Source: Elusimicrobia bacterium RIFOXYA2_FULL_39_19 (GTDB lineage: Bacteria; Elusimicrobiota; Endomicrobiia; CG1-02-37-114; XYA2-FULL-39-19). Taken from it: a DNA stretch of 55,559 bases. The stretch covers positions 1 through 55,559 of the forward strand of contig MGVC01000044.1 of assembly GCA_001800285.1 (NCBI GenBank). The letters run 5' to 3'. The position numbers and the translations under genes were made by a program. The notes under the pieces are model-generated. The model did no database searches and was not told the origin of the DNA. It was given only the letters and a program-made list of their open reading frames with translations. This document shows positions 17,960 through 26,741 of the stretch, one piece after another (position 1 is the stretch's first letter; every line of letters starts with the position of its first letter).

Positions 17960-18997
17960 ATGAAAAATATTAAACTGGCACTCTCACTTTTTATTTTATT
18001 AGCTTTTACGACTGCTACTATTTCTGCAGCAGCCGCACCTAAATGGCTTTCAGGTAAAAGCACCAAATACCCGGATAAAGACTACATTACCGGCATAGGA
18101 CAGGCGGATACACTGTCTGATGCCCAGGCAAATGCAAGAGCTGAAATTGCTAAAGTATTTAAGGTTCAGATTACACAAAATTCTAAAGATATCCAAAGTG
18201 AAAAAATCAGTCTCTCAGGCACAGAAAAAAAAACTTCCGGTGAAATAACTTCTGAAATTGAAACAAAAACCTTAACAGATGAAACCTTAACCGGCACTGA
18301 AATTGCCTTTACCTTTCTGGATAAAAAGAAAAACAAGTATTATGCCTTTGCTTACCTAAATAAACAGAAAATGAGAACCGCTTTAGCGCAACAGATTGAA
18401 ACATTGGAGGAAACTATAAACAATTCTGTTTCTGAAGCTCTAAAAAATAAAGATTTAATAGATAAAATCAAAGGTTTCACCAAAGCTCTTGATACCTATA
18501 CACAAAAGGATGCCCTCCAGGCAAAAAAGCGAATTGTTGATCCCGTTGCAGTTCCGGACATACCTACGGGTTTGAGTTACTGCGAAATACAGAAAAAAAG
18601 AGATGAAGCAATTTCAAACATCAGATTTGTGGTTTTACCGCAAGAAAGCGATGAAACTAAAATTAAAGAAACAATTATAGAAAGACTCAACAAGATTGGT
18701 TTCAAAGTAGAAAAATATCTGCCCAAAAAGGAAACTGACTATTATCTGCTCATCCTCACTTACGGCCTGGACCTTAACGCGCTTGACAGAGGCAACCCTC
18801 AATGGAAATTCTTTACCTGGAAAGGCACTGTCAGTATTACTGATAAGGAAGGCAAAACGCTAAGCTCAGAAACCGGACAGGGACAGGATGCCGGCATTAC
18901 AGTAGAACAAGCCAAAGAAAAAACAGTCATCACTGCCAGAAAAGAACTGGTTCAGCTGGCTGAGCAGGCATTAAACCGCCTTATTTTTAACAAATAA
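17960..18997 (+). CDS. LPP20-like exported protein
   Basis: The 345-residue protein has a classical signal peptide (residues 1-26, ending ISAAAA) without a lipobox cysteine. The N-terminal mature domain fits the LPP20 pattern: PKWLSGKSTKYPDKDYITGIGQADTLSDAQANARAEIAKVF. It continues with a lysine-rich helical middle and a β-rich C-terminal domain (about 210-340) of unknown type. LPP20 proteins are envelope-associated and poorly understood. It lies 12 bp after the COG3014-like gene and is probably cotranscribed. Confidence 0.7.
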   Translation: MKNIKLALSLFILLAFTTATISAAAAPKWLSGKSTKYPDKDYITGIGQADTLSDAQANARAEIAKVFKVQITQNSKDIQSEKISLSGTEKKTSGEITSEIETKTLTDETLTGTEIAFTFLDKKKNKYYAFAYLNKQKMRTALAQQIETLEETINNSVSEALKNKDLIDKIKGFTKALDTYTQKDALQAKKRIVDPVAVPDIPTGLSYCEIQKKRDEAISNIRFVVLPQESDETKIKETIIERLNKIGFKVEKYLPKKETDYYLLILTYGLDLNALDRGNPQWKFFTWKGTVSITDKEGKTLSSETGQGQDAGITVEQAKEKTVITARKELVQLAEQALNRLIFNK

Positions 18998-19039
18998 GCA
19001 TTATTCAAATATCAAATATTTTAAACAGGAGGAAGTAAG

Positions 19040-19588
19040 ATGAAAAAAGTTATTGGTTTAACAGTTGTAGCAGCATTTGTATTAATGTCAGGTTGTGCCT
19101 CAGTATCAAAATCCGGCAAGCCGGACTGGGTGATGAAAGGCACAGGAGCATTCAACAATCAGGGGAATAAAGTTCTATTCGGCGTTGGCCTTGCAGAACA
19201 GATTAACTCTGAAGCTTTAAGGCGTACCACAGCAGACAACCGCGCCATTGCTGAAATTTCCAAACAGTTATCTACTATGTCTACATCACTTATGCGTGAC
19301 TATATGGCATCAACGGCCGCCACCGAAGCCGATAAAGCCAGCGGTGAACAGTATGTAGAAAATACCGTAAAAACTTTTGCATCAAACACCATTTCAGGCG
19401 TAAAAATAATTGACAGATATGACGATGGCAAAGTAACCTACTCACTTGCATCCCTTAACCTGGATGACCTAAAAACCATGACAGACCAGATAAACCAGTT
19501 AAGTTCACAAGTAAGGGATTATATTAAAGCAAATGCAGAAAAAGCATTTGATAAACTTGACACAGAACAAAACAAACAAAACAAATAA
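19040..19588 (+). CDS. LPP20-like lipoprotein
   Basis: This 182-residue precursor has a lipobox (LMSGC at about residue 19). The mature region again has the LPP20-type pattern KPDWVMKGTGAF…KVLFGVGLAEQINSEALRRTTADNRAIAEISKQL. The C terminus is a long polar helix rich in Q, K and N. A GGAGG ribosome site is present. It closes the four-gene envelope block and is followed by a strong hairpin. Confidence 0.72.
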   Translation: MKKVIGLTVVAAFVLMSGCASVSKSGKPDWVMKGTGAFNNQGNKVLFGVGLAEQINSEALRRTTADNRAIAEISKQLSTMSTSLMRDYMASTAATEADKASGEQYVENTVKTFASNTISGVKIIDRYDDGKVTYSLASLNLDDLKTMTDQINQLSSQVRDYIKANAEKAFDKLDTEQNKQNK

Positions 19589-19601
19589 GAATTCTTAACA
19601 A

Positions 19602-19638
19602 AGCGGAAATCCATTCCATTATAGAATGGATTTCCGCT
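19602..19638 (+). terminator. Perfect 15-bp hairpin after the lipoprotein block
   Basis: The arms at 19602-19616 and 19624-19638 are exact reverse complements around a 7-base loop. No T-tract follows, so this is not a standard intrinsic terminator. It may be an mRNA 3'-end stabiliser or processing site, or a Rho-assisted terminator. Confidence 0.5.
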
Positions 19639-19669
19639 GAACCTTATAATAAATCGAGAGGAATACTAA

Positions 19670-20692
19670 ATGCAGAAGGACATATTAATCGCAGCAATAA
19701 TACTAATTATATCATTTGGGGCAGGTTATGTTTTAAGACACCTGGTTTTTAAGCTTCTTACAAAATGGGCAAAAAAAACCACAAACCGCATAGACGATAT
19801 AATTATAAGTGCAATAAAAACACCGTTTCTTTTCTGGTCAGTATTATTAGGCATTTCTTTTACGCTTAGATTAACTTCCGTCCCGGGAAACGTAACTGCT
19901 TTTCTTGATAAGCTTACAATTATTATCTGGGTAGTATCTATTACTCTTGTGATTTCGAAAATAATTGTTGAACTGATAAAAGCTTATTCAGACAAACTTC
20001 AGCAGACTAATGCATTTCCTGTGACAACACTTACCCAGAATGTTACAAGTATAGCCATATTCATTGTAGCAATACTTATAATTCTTAACCTTCTTGGAAT
20101 TTCAATAGCACCTATTATTACGGCTTTAGGAATTGGCGGTTTAGCGGTGGCTCTGGCCTTACAGGAAACTCTATCAAACCTTTTCGCTGGAATTTATACC
20201 ATCCTTGCCAAACAGATACGAGTAGGCGACTATATTCAGCTTGAGTCTGGCCAGGAAGGCTATGTATTGGATATCGGCTGGCGCTCAACAAGAATACGCG
20301 CGCTTCCAAACAATATTGTCGTAATACCAAATTCTAAACTTTCTCAGACCATTGTAACCAATTACTACCAGCCTGAAAAAGAGCTGGCTATATTAGTCAA
20401 TCTGGGGGTTGATTATAGCAGCGATCTTGAAAAAGTAGAAAGAGTTACTATAGAAGTTGGCCAGGAAATCATGAAAACCATTACCGGCGGCATACCGGAT
20501 TTTCAACCTTTTATCCGTTACAATAAGTTTGATAATTCAAGCGTTAATTTTACAGTAATTCTTAGAGGAAAAGAATTCGTAGATAAATATTTAATTATTC
20601 ATGAATTTATGAAAAGCCTTCATAAACGCTATGCCAAAGAAAATATCACCATTCCTTTTCCTATAAGAACGTTGCATTTAAAGAAAGACTAA
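19670..20692 (+). CDS. MscS-family mechanosensitive channel
   Basis: The 340-residue protein has four or five membrane helices in residues 1-155, then the pore-lining helix LGIGGLAVALALQETLSNLFAGI and the β-domain start RVGDYIQL…GYVLDIGWRSTRIRALPNNIVVIPNSKL, both classic MscS features. These channels release solutes on hypo-osmotic shock. An AGAGGA ribosome site precedes the ATG. It follows a strong hairpin, so it may be a separate unit; a TATAAT at 19645-19650 has no good -35 partner. Confidence 0.93.
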   Translation: MQKDILIAAIILIISFGAGYVLRHLVFKLLTKWAKKTTNRIDDIIISAIKTPFLFWSVLLGISFTLRLTSVPGNVTAFLDKLTIIIWVVSITLVISKIIVELIKAYSDKLQQTNAFPVTTLTQNVTSIAIFIVAILIILNLLGISIAPIITALGIGGLAVALALQETLSNLFAGIYTILAKQIRVGDYIQLESGQEGYVLDIGWRSTRIRALPNNIVVIPNSKLSQTIVTNYYQPEKELAILVNLGVDYSSDLEKVERVTIEVGQEIMKTITGGIPDFQPFIRYNKFDNSSVNFTVILRGKEFVDKYLIIHEFMKSLHKRYAKENITIPFPIRTLHLKKD

Positions 20693-20788
20693 TAGCTTAA
20701 TGGCTTTTTTCTGAATTAATCAGTCGAGAAGATCATCTGAATAAGAATTAGTTTAAACCTTAAGGTAGCTTATAAACCTTATAGCTAA

Positions 20789-21736
20789 ATGTTCAAAATT
20801 AAATTTTCTTATTTCACAAATTGGCAAACTTCATTTTTTATTGTTTTTGCATTAATATATTATTTATTTTCTTTACTTACTATTACAAATCCTGCAATTC
20901 CTTACAAAAGCATAATAATCAGTCTTTTTTTTCTAATAACCGGAATAATTGTATTTGCAGTCGGTACAAACAACCTTAAGAAAAAAAAGCTCATTGAAGA
21001 CATCCCAACCTCAAAAATACGGTCCCTTGCTATGGGCCTTGTAGAACTAATAGGCAAAACTTCCGAAATCTGTAAAATCATAAGCCCCATAAGCAAAACT
21101 GAATGCGTTTATTACATGTACACCGCCGAAAGAAAGGTGGCTACAAAAGACGGCTATAGGTGGGAAGAGTTCCGGACGATAAAAAGCGATCTGCCTTTTT
21201 ATTTAGAAGATGATACCGGCAAAATACTCGTTGACCCTCGAAACGTCTGTTTTGATTACTGCTACAGATTTATTGATTATACCAATGGTGGAAACACAAG
21301 ATACAAGGAATGGTATATATTAAACAAAGAAGAAGCTTTCCTTATAGGAACAGCTGAAAAATCAAACGATTTTCTACAACAGTCAAAAAACGATTTTGTT
21401 GAAACAATTAAAAAGCTTAAAAACAATAAACAGGAACTAATGAAATATGATACAAACAAGGACGGGCAGATAGATATCCAGGAATGGGACTGCGCTGTTG
21501 ACAATATTTCAAATGAACTTGAACAAAAACAAATGGAAGCTCTTTCTTTGGACCCACTGGCTGACGTAGTTATAAAAAAAGGAAGTTTTAATGATACTTT
21601 TATAATCTCGGAAAAAAGCCAGAAAGATATAATAAGCCACTATACATATACCGGTTTCGGGTACATTGCACTGGGTATCCTTGCTTCTTTATTAGCTGTT
21701 GTCATCTTATCATTTTCCACTAATTTGAATTTTTAG
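20789..21736 (+). CDS. GIDE-type membrane protein with an embedded EF-hand
   Basis: The 315-residue protein has two N-terminal helices (about 13-35 and 42-60), a GIDE-like cytoplasmic domain (SKIRSLAMGLVELIGKT near residue 72, then a β-rich region around YYMYTAERK) and a C-terminal membrane helix (about 285-310). The GIDE domain is shared with eukaryotic MUL1-type ubiquitin ligases, but no RING domain is present. Residues 221-232 (DTNKDGQIDIQE) form a canonical EF-hand loop with acidic or polar ligands at positions 1, 3, 5, 9 and 12, suggesting calcium binding. The gene precedes lemA, an arrangement seen in other bacteria. Function unknown. Confidence 0.72.
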   Translation: MFKIKFSYFTNWQTSFFIVFALIYYLFSLLTITNPAIPYKSIIISLFFLITGIIVFAVGTNNLKKKKLIEDIPTSKIRSLAMGLVELIGKTSEICKIISPISKTECVYYMYTAERKVATKDGYRWEEFRTIKSDLPFYLEDDTGKILVDPRNVCFDYCYRFIDYTNGGNTRYKEWYILNKEEAFLIGTAEKSNDFLQQSKNDFVETIKKLKNNKQELMKYDTNKDGQIDIQEWDCAVDNISNELEQKQMEALSLDPLADVVIKKGSFNDTFIISEKSQKDIISHYTYTGFGYIALGILASLLAVVILSFSTNLNF

Positions 21737-21762
21737 AAATAAGTATAAAGGAGGAAAAATAA

Positions 21763-22320
21763 ATGCTATTTTCTTTTATTTTATTGTTTTTACTGCTCTT
21801 AGCTGCAGGGTATCTGGCAGGACTTTACAACAGGCTGGTATTTTTAAAAAATAATTACTTGAGGGCCTGGGCCAATATTGATGTTTTACTAAAACAACGG
21901 CATGATGAAATACCTAAGCTTGTCAGTACCTGTGAAGGCTATATGAAATTTGAAAAAAACATTCTGGAAAATATATCTGCACTCAGGGCTCAGGCTATGG
22001 GCGCAAAAAGCGTAGGAGACAAAGTGCGCGTAGAGCAGCAGCTTACCGGTGCGCTGGCAGGGCTTTATGCAGTAGTAGAAAATTATCCGGATTTAAAAAC
22101 CAGCGAACAGTTTATGAACCTGCAGAAACGGATAACTTACCTGGAAAACCAGATAGCAGACAGAAGAGAATTTTATAATGACAGCGCGGCTATTTACAAT
22201 ACTATCATTGACCAAATACCTTATACTTTTTTTGCCGCTTCCTTTAATTTTACCAGGCAGGAACTTTTTAAAGTAACAGCCGAAGACAAGAAAGATGTTT
22301 CTATCAAGTTTAATGCATAA
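21763..22320 (+). CDS. lemA: LemA family protein
   Basis: The 185-residue protein has one N-terminal membrane helix followed by the LemA helical bundle: YNRLVFLKNNYLRAWANIDVLLKQRHDEIPKLVSTCEGYMKFEK and later the FNARREFYNDSVAIYN-type segment (REFYNDSAAIYNTII). LemA proteins are widespread and of unclear function. A strong AAGGAGG ribosome site precedes it and the GIDE gene lies 26 bp upstream, so the two form a pair. Confidence 0.92.
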   Translation: MLFSFILLFLLLLAAGYLAGLYNRLVFLKNNYLRAWANIDVLLKQRHDEIPKLVSTCEGYMKFEKNILENISALRAQAMGAKSVGDKVRVEQQLTGALAGLYAVVENYPDLKTSEQFMNLQKRITYLENQIADRREFYNDSAAIYNTIIDQIPYTFFAASFNFTRQELFKVTAEDKKDVSIKFNA

Positions 22321-22353
22321 CAACCGTACCACTAACCTTAAGAGAGGTATACA

Positions 22354-24543
22354 ATGTCCCAGATAATTTTTGATCTTGCTTTAAGCGGAGCCAAGAAAAT
22401 AGTAACAATGGCAGATGATATGCTAAAAAAAGCTGTCAGTGAAAAAGGGGAATCACAGAAAATAGAGTTTCCTGAAACGGCCTTTTACTTTCCTGTTGCC
22501 CATGCCCTGCTGGGCCACGAAGTAAAAACATTAAAAGACATCCAAATACCTCTAAACGAAGCGAAAGCCCTCATAAAAACAGAAGGATTTACTAATTCAA
22601 AACTTGCGCAGTTAGGTGTGTTAGACAGCGGTCTTGCTGCCTTATTAGGCACAGAAATAATAACCGGTATAAGATACCTGAATAATCAGGAACCCCAGAA
22701 AGACTGCAACGGATTTTTCAGCGATACTATTTTAAGAACTCTCGGCATTCAGCTGGTTGACGGCCGTTTACCCGGTTTTGCAGCCATACTTGGTGCCTCT
22801 AAAGACAGCAAAACAGCAGTAGAAATAGTCCGTGAATTCCAGAAAAGAAACATTCTTGTTTTTGCCGGCTCTGCAACTGACGGCAAATCCATAATTGACC
22901 AGTTAATAGAAGAAAAAGTAGAAATGGGCTGGGATAACTACATAGTTCCTTACGGCAGAGATACAGTATCAGCCGTATATCCGCTGAGCTGGGCTCTGCG
23001 CGGAGCTATGACATTCGGCGGTATCAAACCCGGTAACGCCGCAGCCTGCCTGAAATATACCAAAGAAAGAGTATTTGCTTTTGCTCTCACCCTGGGAAAC
23101 GTTGATGAGTTTAAAGTAGCGGCAGGCGCCGCAGCTATAAACCTGGGTTTTCCTGTAATTGCAGATACGGATGTCCCTGAAATTATGCATACCGGCTTAT
23201 GTACTTATGAAACGCTGGTAAAAGAACTGGACTACAAAAAAATTCCGCAGAAATGTATAGACGTTAGAGGCGTAAAAGTAAAAATATCCAAAATCCCCGT
23301 CCCTGTTCCTTTTGCCGCCGCTTTTGAAGGGGAAAGAGTAAGAAAAGAGCAAACCCACGTGGAATTCGGCAGTAAATATTCTACCGCTTTTGAATATCTG
23401 AAAATGAATGAGATGAAAGATGTGCAGGACGGCCTGATTAAAGTAATCGGCCCGGATGCAGACACAGTAAAACCAACCGAAACCGGCCCTGCCGCACTGC
23501 CCTTAGGCATAGTAGTAGAAGTAGCCGGCAGAAAAATGCAGAAAGATTTTGAGCCCGTACTGGAACGCCAGATACACCACTTTATAAACTTTGCTATGGG
23601 CATCTTTCACATGGGCCAGCGTGACCAGATCTGGGTGCGCATAAGCAAAGACTCTTTTGCATCAGGTTTCCGCGTAAAACATTTCGGTGAAATATTGCGC
23701 GCCAAATTCCTTGAAGATTATCCCGCGCTGGTAGATAAAGTGCAGGTAACCATTTATACCGATAAAAAAGAAATTGACAAACTGCTTCCCGAAATTCAAC
23801 AAGCATTCAACGAACGTGATGAACGTCTGGCAGGCCTTACAGATGATTCCGTAGATACCTTTTACTCCTGTACCCTGTGCCAAAGCTATGCGCCAAACCA
23901 CGTCTGTGTAATTTCACCTGAAAAGTTGGGCCTTTGCGGGGCCTATAACTGGCTTGACGGCAAAGCGGCCTATGAAATAAACCCCAAAGGCATGAACCAG
24001 CCCATTTCCAAAGGGGATTTACTGGACCCCGTTAACGGCGAATGGCAGGGCGTAAATAAATTTGTTTATGACAACTCCAATAAATCCATAGAGCGGTTTT
24101 TTAATTATGCCATCATGGAATTTCCTACTACTTCCTGCGGCTGTTTTGAATGTATTGTGGCAGTCCTGCCGGAATGTAACGGCGTAATGGTAGTAAACCG
24201 CGGTTATACCGGCATGACACCTATCGGTATGACCTTCACTTCCCTTGCCAGCTCCGTAGGAGGTGGCAGCCAGACACCAGGCTTTCTTGGCGTAGGCAGA
24301 ATATACCTTGCCAGCAAAAAGTTTTTAGTGCCCGAAGGCGGATTTCACCGCGTTGTCTGGATGACCAAAGAACTTAAAGAAGTACTTTCAGACAGGTTAA
24401 AGAAACGTTCACAGGAACTGGACACCCCTGACTTTTTTGACAAAATTGCAGATGAAACCGTTACAACTGATTCTGCACAATTAATTGAATACCTGCAGAA
24501 GGTTGATCACCCGGCCTTAAAAATGCCCCCAATAATAAAATAA
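22354..24543 (+). CDS. acsB: Acetyl-CoA synthase (CODH/ACS alpha subunit)
   Basis: The enzyme assembles acetyl-CoA from CO, a methyl group and CoA on a nickel-iron-sulfur A-cluster. The 729-residue length equals that of Moorella ACS. The cluster ligands fall at the same positions as there: cysteines 506, 509, 518 and 528 (C-x2-C-x8-C-x9-C) hold the [4Fe-4S] part, and C595-G-C597 holds the distal nickel. The N-terminal CODH-binding region is present, so this is the bacterial full-length form, not the shorter archaeal one. The CODH subunit gene acsA is absent from the window. A GAGAGG ribosome site precedes the ATG. Confidence 0.97.
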   Translation: MSQIIFDLALSGAKKIVTMADDMLKKAVSEKGESQKIEFPETAFYFPVAHALLGHEVKTLKDIQIPLNEAKALIKTEGFTNSKLAQLGVLDSGLAALLGTEIITGIRYLNNQEPQKDCNGFFSDTILRTLGIQLVDGRLPGFAAILGASKDSKTAVEIVREFQKRNILVFAGSATDGKSIIDQLIEEKVEMGWDNYIVPYGRDTVSAVYPLSWALRGAMTFGGIKPGNAAACLKYTKERVFAFALTLGNVDEFKVAAGAAAINLGFPVIADTDVPEIMHTGLCTYETLVKELDYKKIPQKCIDVRGVKVKISKIPVPVPFAAAFEGERVRKEQTHVEFGSKYSTAFEYLKMNEMKDVQDGLIKVIGPDADTVKPTETGPAALPLGIVVEVAGRKMQKDFEPVLERQIHHFINFAMGIFHMGQRDQIWVRISKDSFASGFRVKHFGEILRAKFLEDYPALVDKVQVTIYTDKKEIDKLLPEIQQAFNERDERLAGLTDDSVDTFYSCTLCQSYAPNHVCVISPEKLGLCGAYNWLDGKAAYEINPKGMNQPISKGDLLDPVNGEWQGVNKFVYDNSNKSIERFFNYAIMEFPTTSCGCFECIVAVLPECNGVMVVNRGYTGMTPIGMTFTSLASSVGGGSQTPGFLGVGRIYLASKKFLVPEGGFHRVVWMTKELKEVLSDRLKKRSQELDTPDFFDKIADETVTTDSAQLIEYLQKVDHPALKMPPIIK

Positions 24544-24555
24544 AAGGAAAGAAAC

Positions 24556-25272
24556 ATGAAAAAACACAACATTATTTTTCTGCATCACAGCACAGGAAAC
24601 GTTATATGGAAAGGCGGCGTGCCCGAATGGTTTGCCTCATATAATGCTTCAAACAAAACAGATATTAAAATCACAGAACAGGCCTTTCCCAAGAAAGTAC
24701 CTTACGGCTGGAAAAACTATCCCTATGATTACTGGAAAATTTGGGTTAAAAATGCCGGCAATATGCCGTATCTGGAAGAACCCACCCTTGAAATGTTAAC
24801 CAAGGAATATGATGTAATCATCTTTAAGCACTGCTTTCCAGTTACAGATGTTGAAGCAGACACCGGAACTCCTGATATAACATCAAATGAAATGACTCTG
24901 GAAAACTTTAAACTTCAATACAATGCCCTGAAACAAAAACTTCACCAGTTTCCCGGCACAACTTTCATTCTCTGGACCGGCCCTGCCCAGGTAAAAAACG
25001 AAACAAACGAAGAAAACGCCAAACGCGCAAAGATATTTTTTGACTGGGTAAAAAATACCTGGAATGAAAATAATGATAACATATATCTTTGGGATTTCTA
25101 TGAGCTGGAAACCGAAAGGGGGCTCTATTTGAAAGAAGAATACGCCGCCGCTTCGGATGATTCGCATCCAAATGAGCTTTTTGCCAAAAAAGCCTGTCCG
25201 TTATTTTGCCAGAGAATAATTGATGTTATTTCCGGAAAAGGCGCCCAAACAAACCTTACCGGCAGGCCATAA
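24556..25272 (+). CDS. SGNH-hydrolase-like protein of unknown function
   Basis: The 238-residue protein begins with IIFLHHSTGNVIW and ends with DDSHPNELFAKKACPLFCQRI. The second part resembles the DxxH block of SGNH/GDSL hydrolases, and HHSTG sits where the GDS block would be, so an SGNH-like fold is likely but catalysis is uncertain. It has no signal peptide, so it should be cytoplasmic. It lies 12 bp after acsB and ends before the acsC promoter, so it is cotranscribed with acsB. I know of no role for such a protein in acetyl-CoA synthesis. Confidence 0.6.
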   Translation: MKKHNIIFLHHSTGNVIWKGGVPEWFASYNASNKTDIKITEQAFPKKVPYGWKNYPYDYWKIWVKNAGNMPYLEEPTLEMLTKEYDVIIFKHCFPVTDVEADTGTPDITSNEMTLENFKLQYNALKQKLHQFPGTTFILWTGPAQVKNETNEENAKRAKIFFDWVKNTWNENNDNIYLWDFYELETERGLYLKEEYAAASDDSHPNELFAKKACPLFCQRIIDVISGKGAQTNLTGRP

Positions 25273-25290
25273 ACCCTCAGACTATTTTAT

Positions 25291-25319
25291 TTGACAAAAT
25301 TGTAAATATTTCACATAAT
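25291..25319 (+). promoter_or_regulatory. Promoter upstream of acsC
   Basis: TTGACA at 25291-25296 and CATAAT at 25314-25319 are 17 bp apart, a near-consensus sigma-70-type promoter. An AAGGAAGG ribosome site follows before the acsC ATG at 25358. The corrinoid-protein genes can therefore be transcribed separately from acsB. Confidence 0.7.
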
Positions 25320-25357
25320 ATTGACTGTAAAAAACAATAAAAAGGAAGGGCAAAATA

Positions 25358-26698
25358 ATGGCTTTAACCGGACTGGATATTTATAAATTACTACCAAAAA
25401 CTAACTGTAAAAAATGCGGATTTCCTACATGCCTGGCGTTTGCCATGGCTATTGCCGCCAAAAAAACAGCCCTTGATAAATGCCCTGATATTTCCGATGA
25501 AGCAAAAGCCACTCTTTCTGCCGCCAGCGAACCGCCTATCAGAACTATTACTATCGGCGCCGGAGAAAAAAAACTTGAAATCGGCGGGGAAACCGTACTT
25601 TTCAGGCACGAAAAAACATTTTTTCATCCTTGCGGACTGGGCATAACCATAAGCGACACAACTTCTCCCGCGGATTTACAGGATAAAATAAAAAAGTTTA
25701 ATGCGCTTTCCTTTGAACGGGTAGGCCAGAAAGTAAAAGCAGAAATCATTGCAGTAAAAAATGATTCCAATGATAAATCAAAATTTATAAATACCGTAAA
25801 AGAAGTTAAATCAAAAACAACCGCACTTTTAGTGCTTTTAAGCAATGATACTTCAGCCCTTGAAGAAGCCGTAAAAATAGCCGGAGATGCAAAACCAGTT
25901 ATCGGCCCGGCAAATATTTCAAACGCTGACCAAATTACAGCTATTGCCAAGTCAAATAATGCAAATATACTGGCAACCGGCAAGGATTTAGATGAAATAA
26001 GCACTGTAACAGGTAAAATATCGGCTTCCGGCTACAAAGAAATACTTATTGACCTTTCAAACGTAAAAGATATCACATCCCTTGAAAATCTTACCCAGAC
26101 CCGCAGAATGGCGTTAAAAAAGAATATCCGTTCCATAGGCTTTCCGGCACTTGTGTTCACATCCGGTGCCAATACTTATGACCATTTATCCTATGCCGCC
26201 ATGGCTATAGCCAAATATGCCGGCATCGTTATTCTGCCGGAACCAGACCCTTCAATATTTCTTCCGCTTGTAACTTTAAGGCAGAATATTTACACAGACC
26301 CGCAGAAACCCGTAACCGTAGACTCTAAACTTTATGCAATAGGCGGCCAGCCGGGCGCAAATTCACCCGTAATTGTTACTACCAATTTTTCGCTTACCTT
26401 TTTCTCCGTTGAGCCGGAAATACTTAACGCAAAAGTGCCTACCTGGCTTCTTATAGTTGATACAGACGGCCTGTCCGTGCTTACGGCCTGGGCCGCAGAA
26501 AAGTTCCATGCCGAAAAAGTGCTTGATGCCATGAAAAAAGCAAACCTGGAAAGCGTAGTTTCGCATAAAAAAATTATTATTCCGGGCTACGTAGCCGTGA
26601 TGGCGCCGAAATTAAACGAAATTTCCGGCTGGGAAATACTTATCGGGCCCCGTGAAGCAAGCGCAATACCGAAATATCTCAGGTCAAGCTGGCAATAA
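25358..26698 (+). CDS. acsC: Corrinoid iron-sulfur protein large (gamma) subunit
   Basis: With AcsD it forms the corrinoid carrier that takes the methyl group from methyl-THF and delivers it to acetyl-CoA synthase. The 446-residue protein starts with the [4Fe-4S] domain (NCKKCGFPTCLAFAMAIAAKKTALDKC, a C-x2-C-x4-C…C pattern near residues 17-42), continues with a TIM barrel, and ends with a corrinoid-binding domain (LSVLTAWAAEKFHAEKV…, GYVAVMAPKLNEISGWEILIGPREA). Length is normal. Confidence 0.96.
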   Translation: MALTGLDIYKLLPKTNCKKCGFPTCLAFAMAIAAKKTALDKCPDISDEAKATLSAASEPPIRTITIGAGEKKLEIGGETVLFRHEKTFFHPCGLGITISDTTSPADLQDKIKKFNALSFERVGQKVKAEIIAVKNDSNDKSKFINTVKEVKSKTTALLVLLSNDTSALEEAVKIAGDAKPVIGPANISNADQITAIAKSNNANILATGKDLDEISTVTGKISASGYKEILIDLSNVKDITSLENLTQTRRMALKKNIRSIGFPALVFTSGANTYDHLSYAAMAIAKYAGIVILPEPDPSIFLPLVTLRQNIYTDPQKPVTVDSKLYAIGGQPGANSPVIVTTNFSLTFFSVEPEILNAKVPTWLLIVDTDGLSVLTAWAAEKFHAEKVLDAMKKANLESVVSHKKIIIPGYVAVMAPKLNEISGWEILIGPREASAIPKYLRSSWQ

Positions 26699-26741
26699 AC
26701 CGTTTGCCTGAACTTAACCAGTCTCTCCACAAAAAACCATA

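Noticed and set aside
20693-20788. Terminator after mscS
   Set aside because: There is a T-run (CTTTTTTC), but only a 3-bp stem before it.
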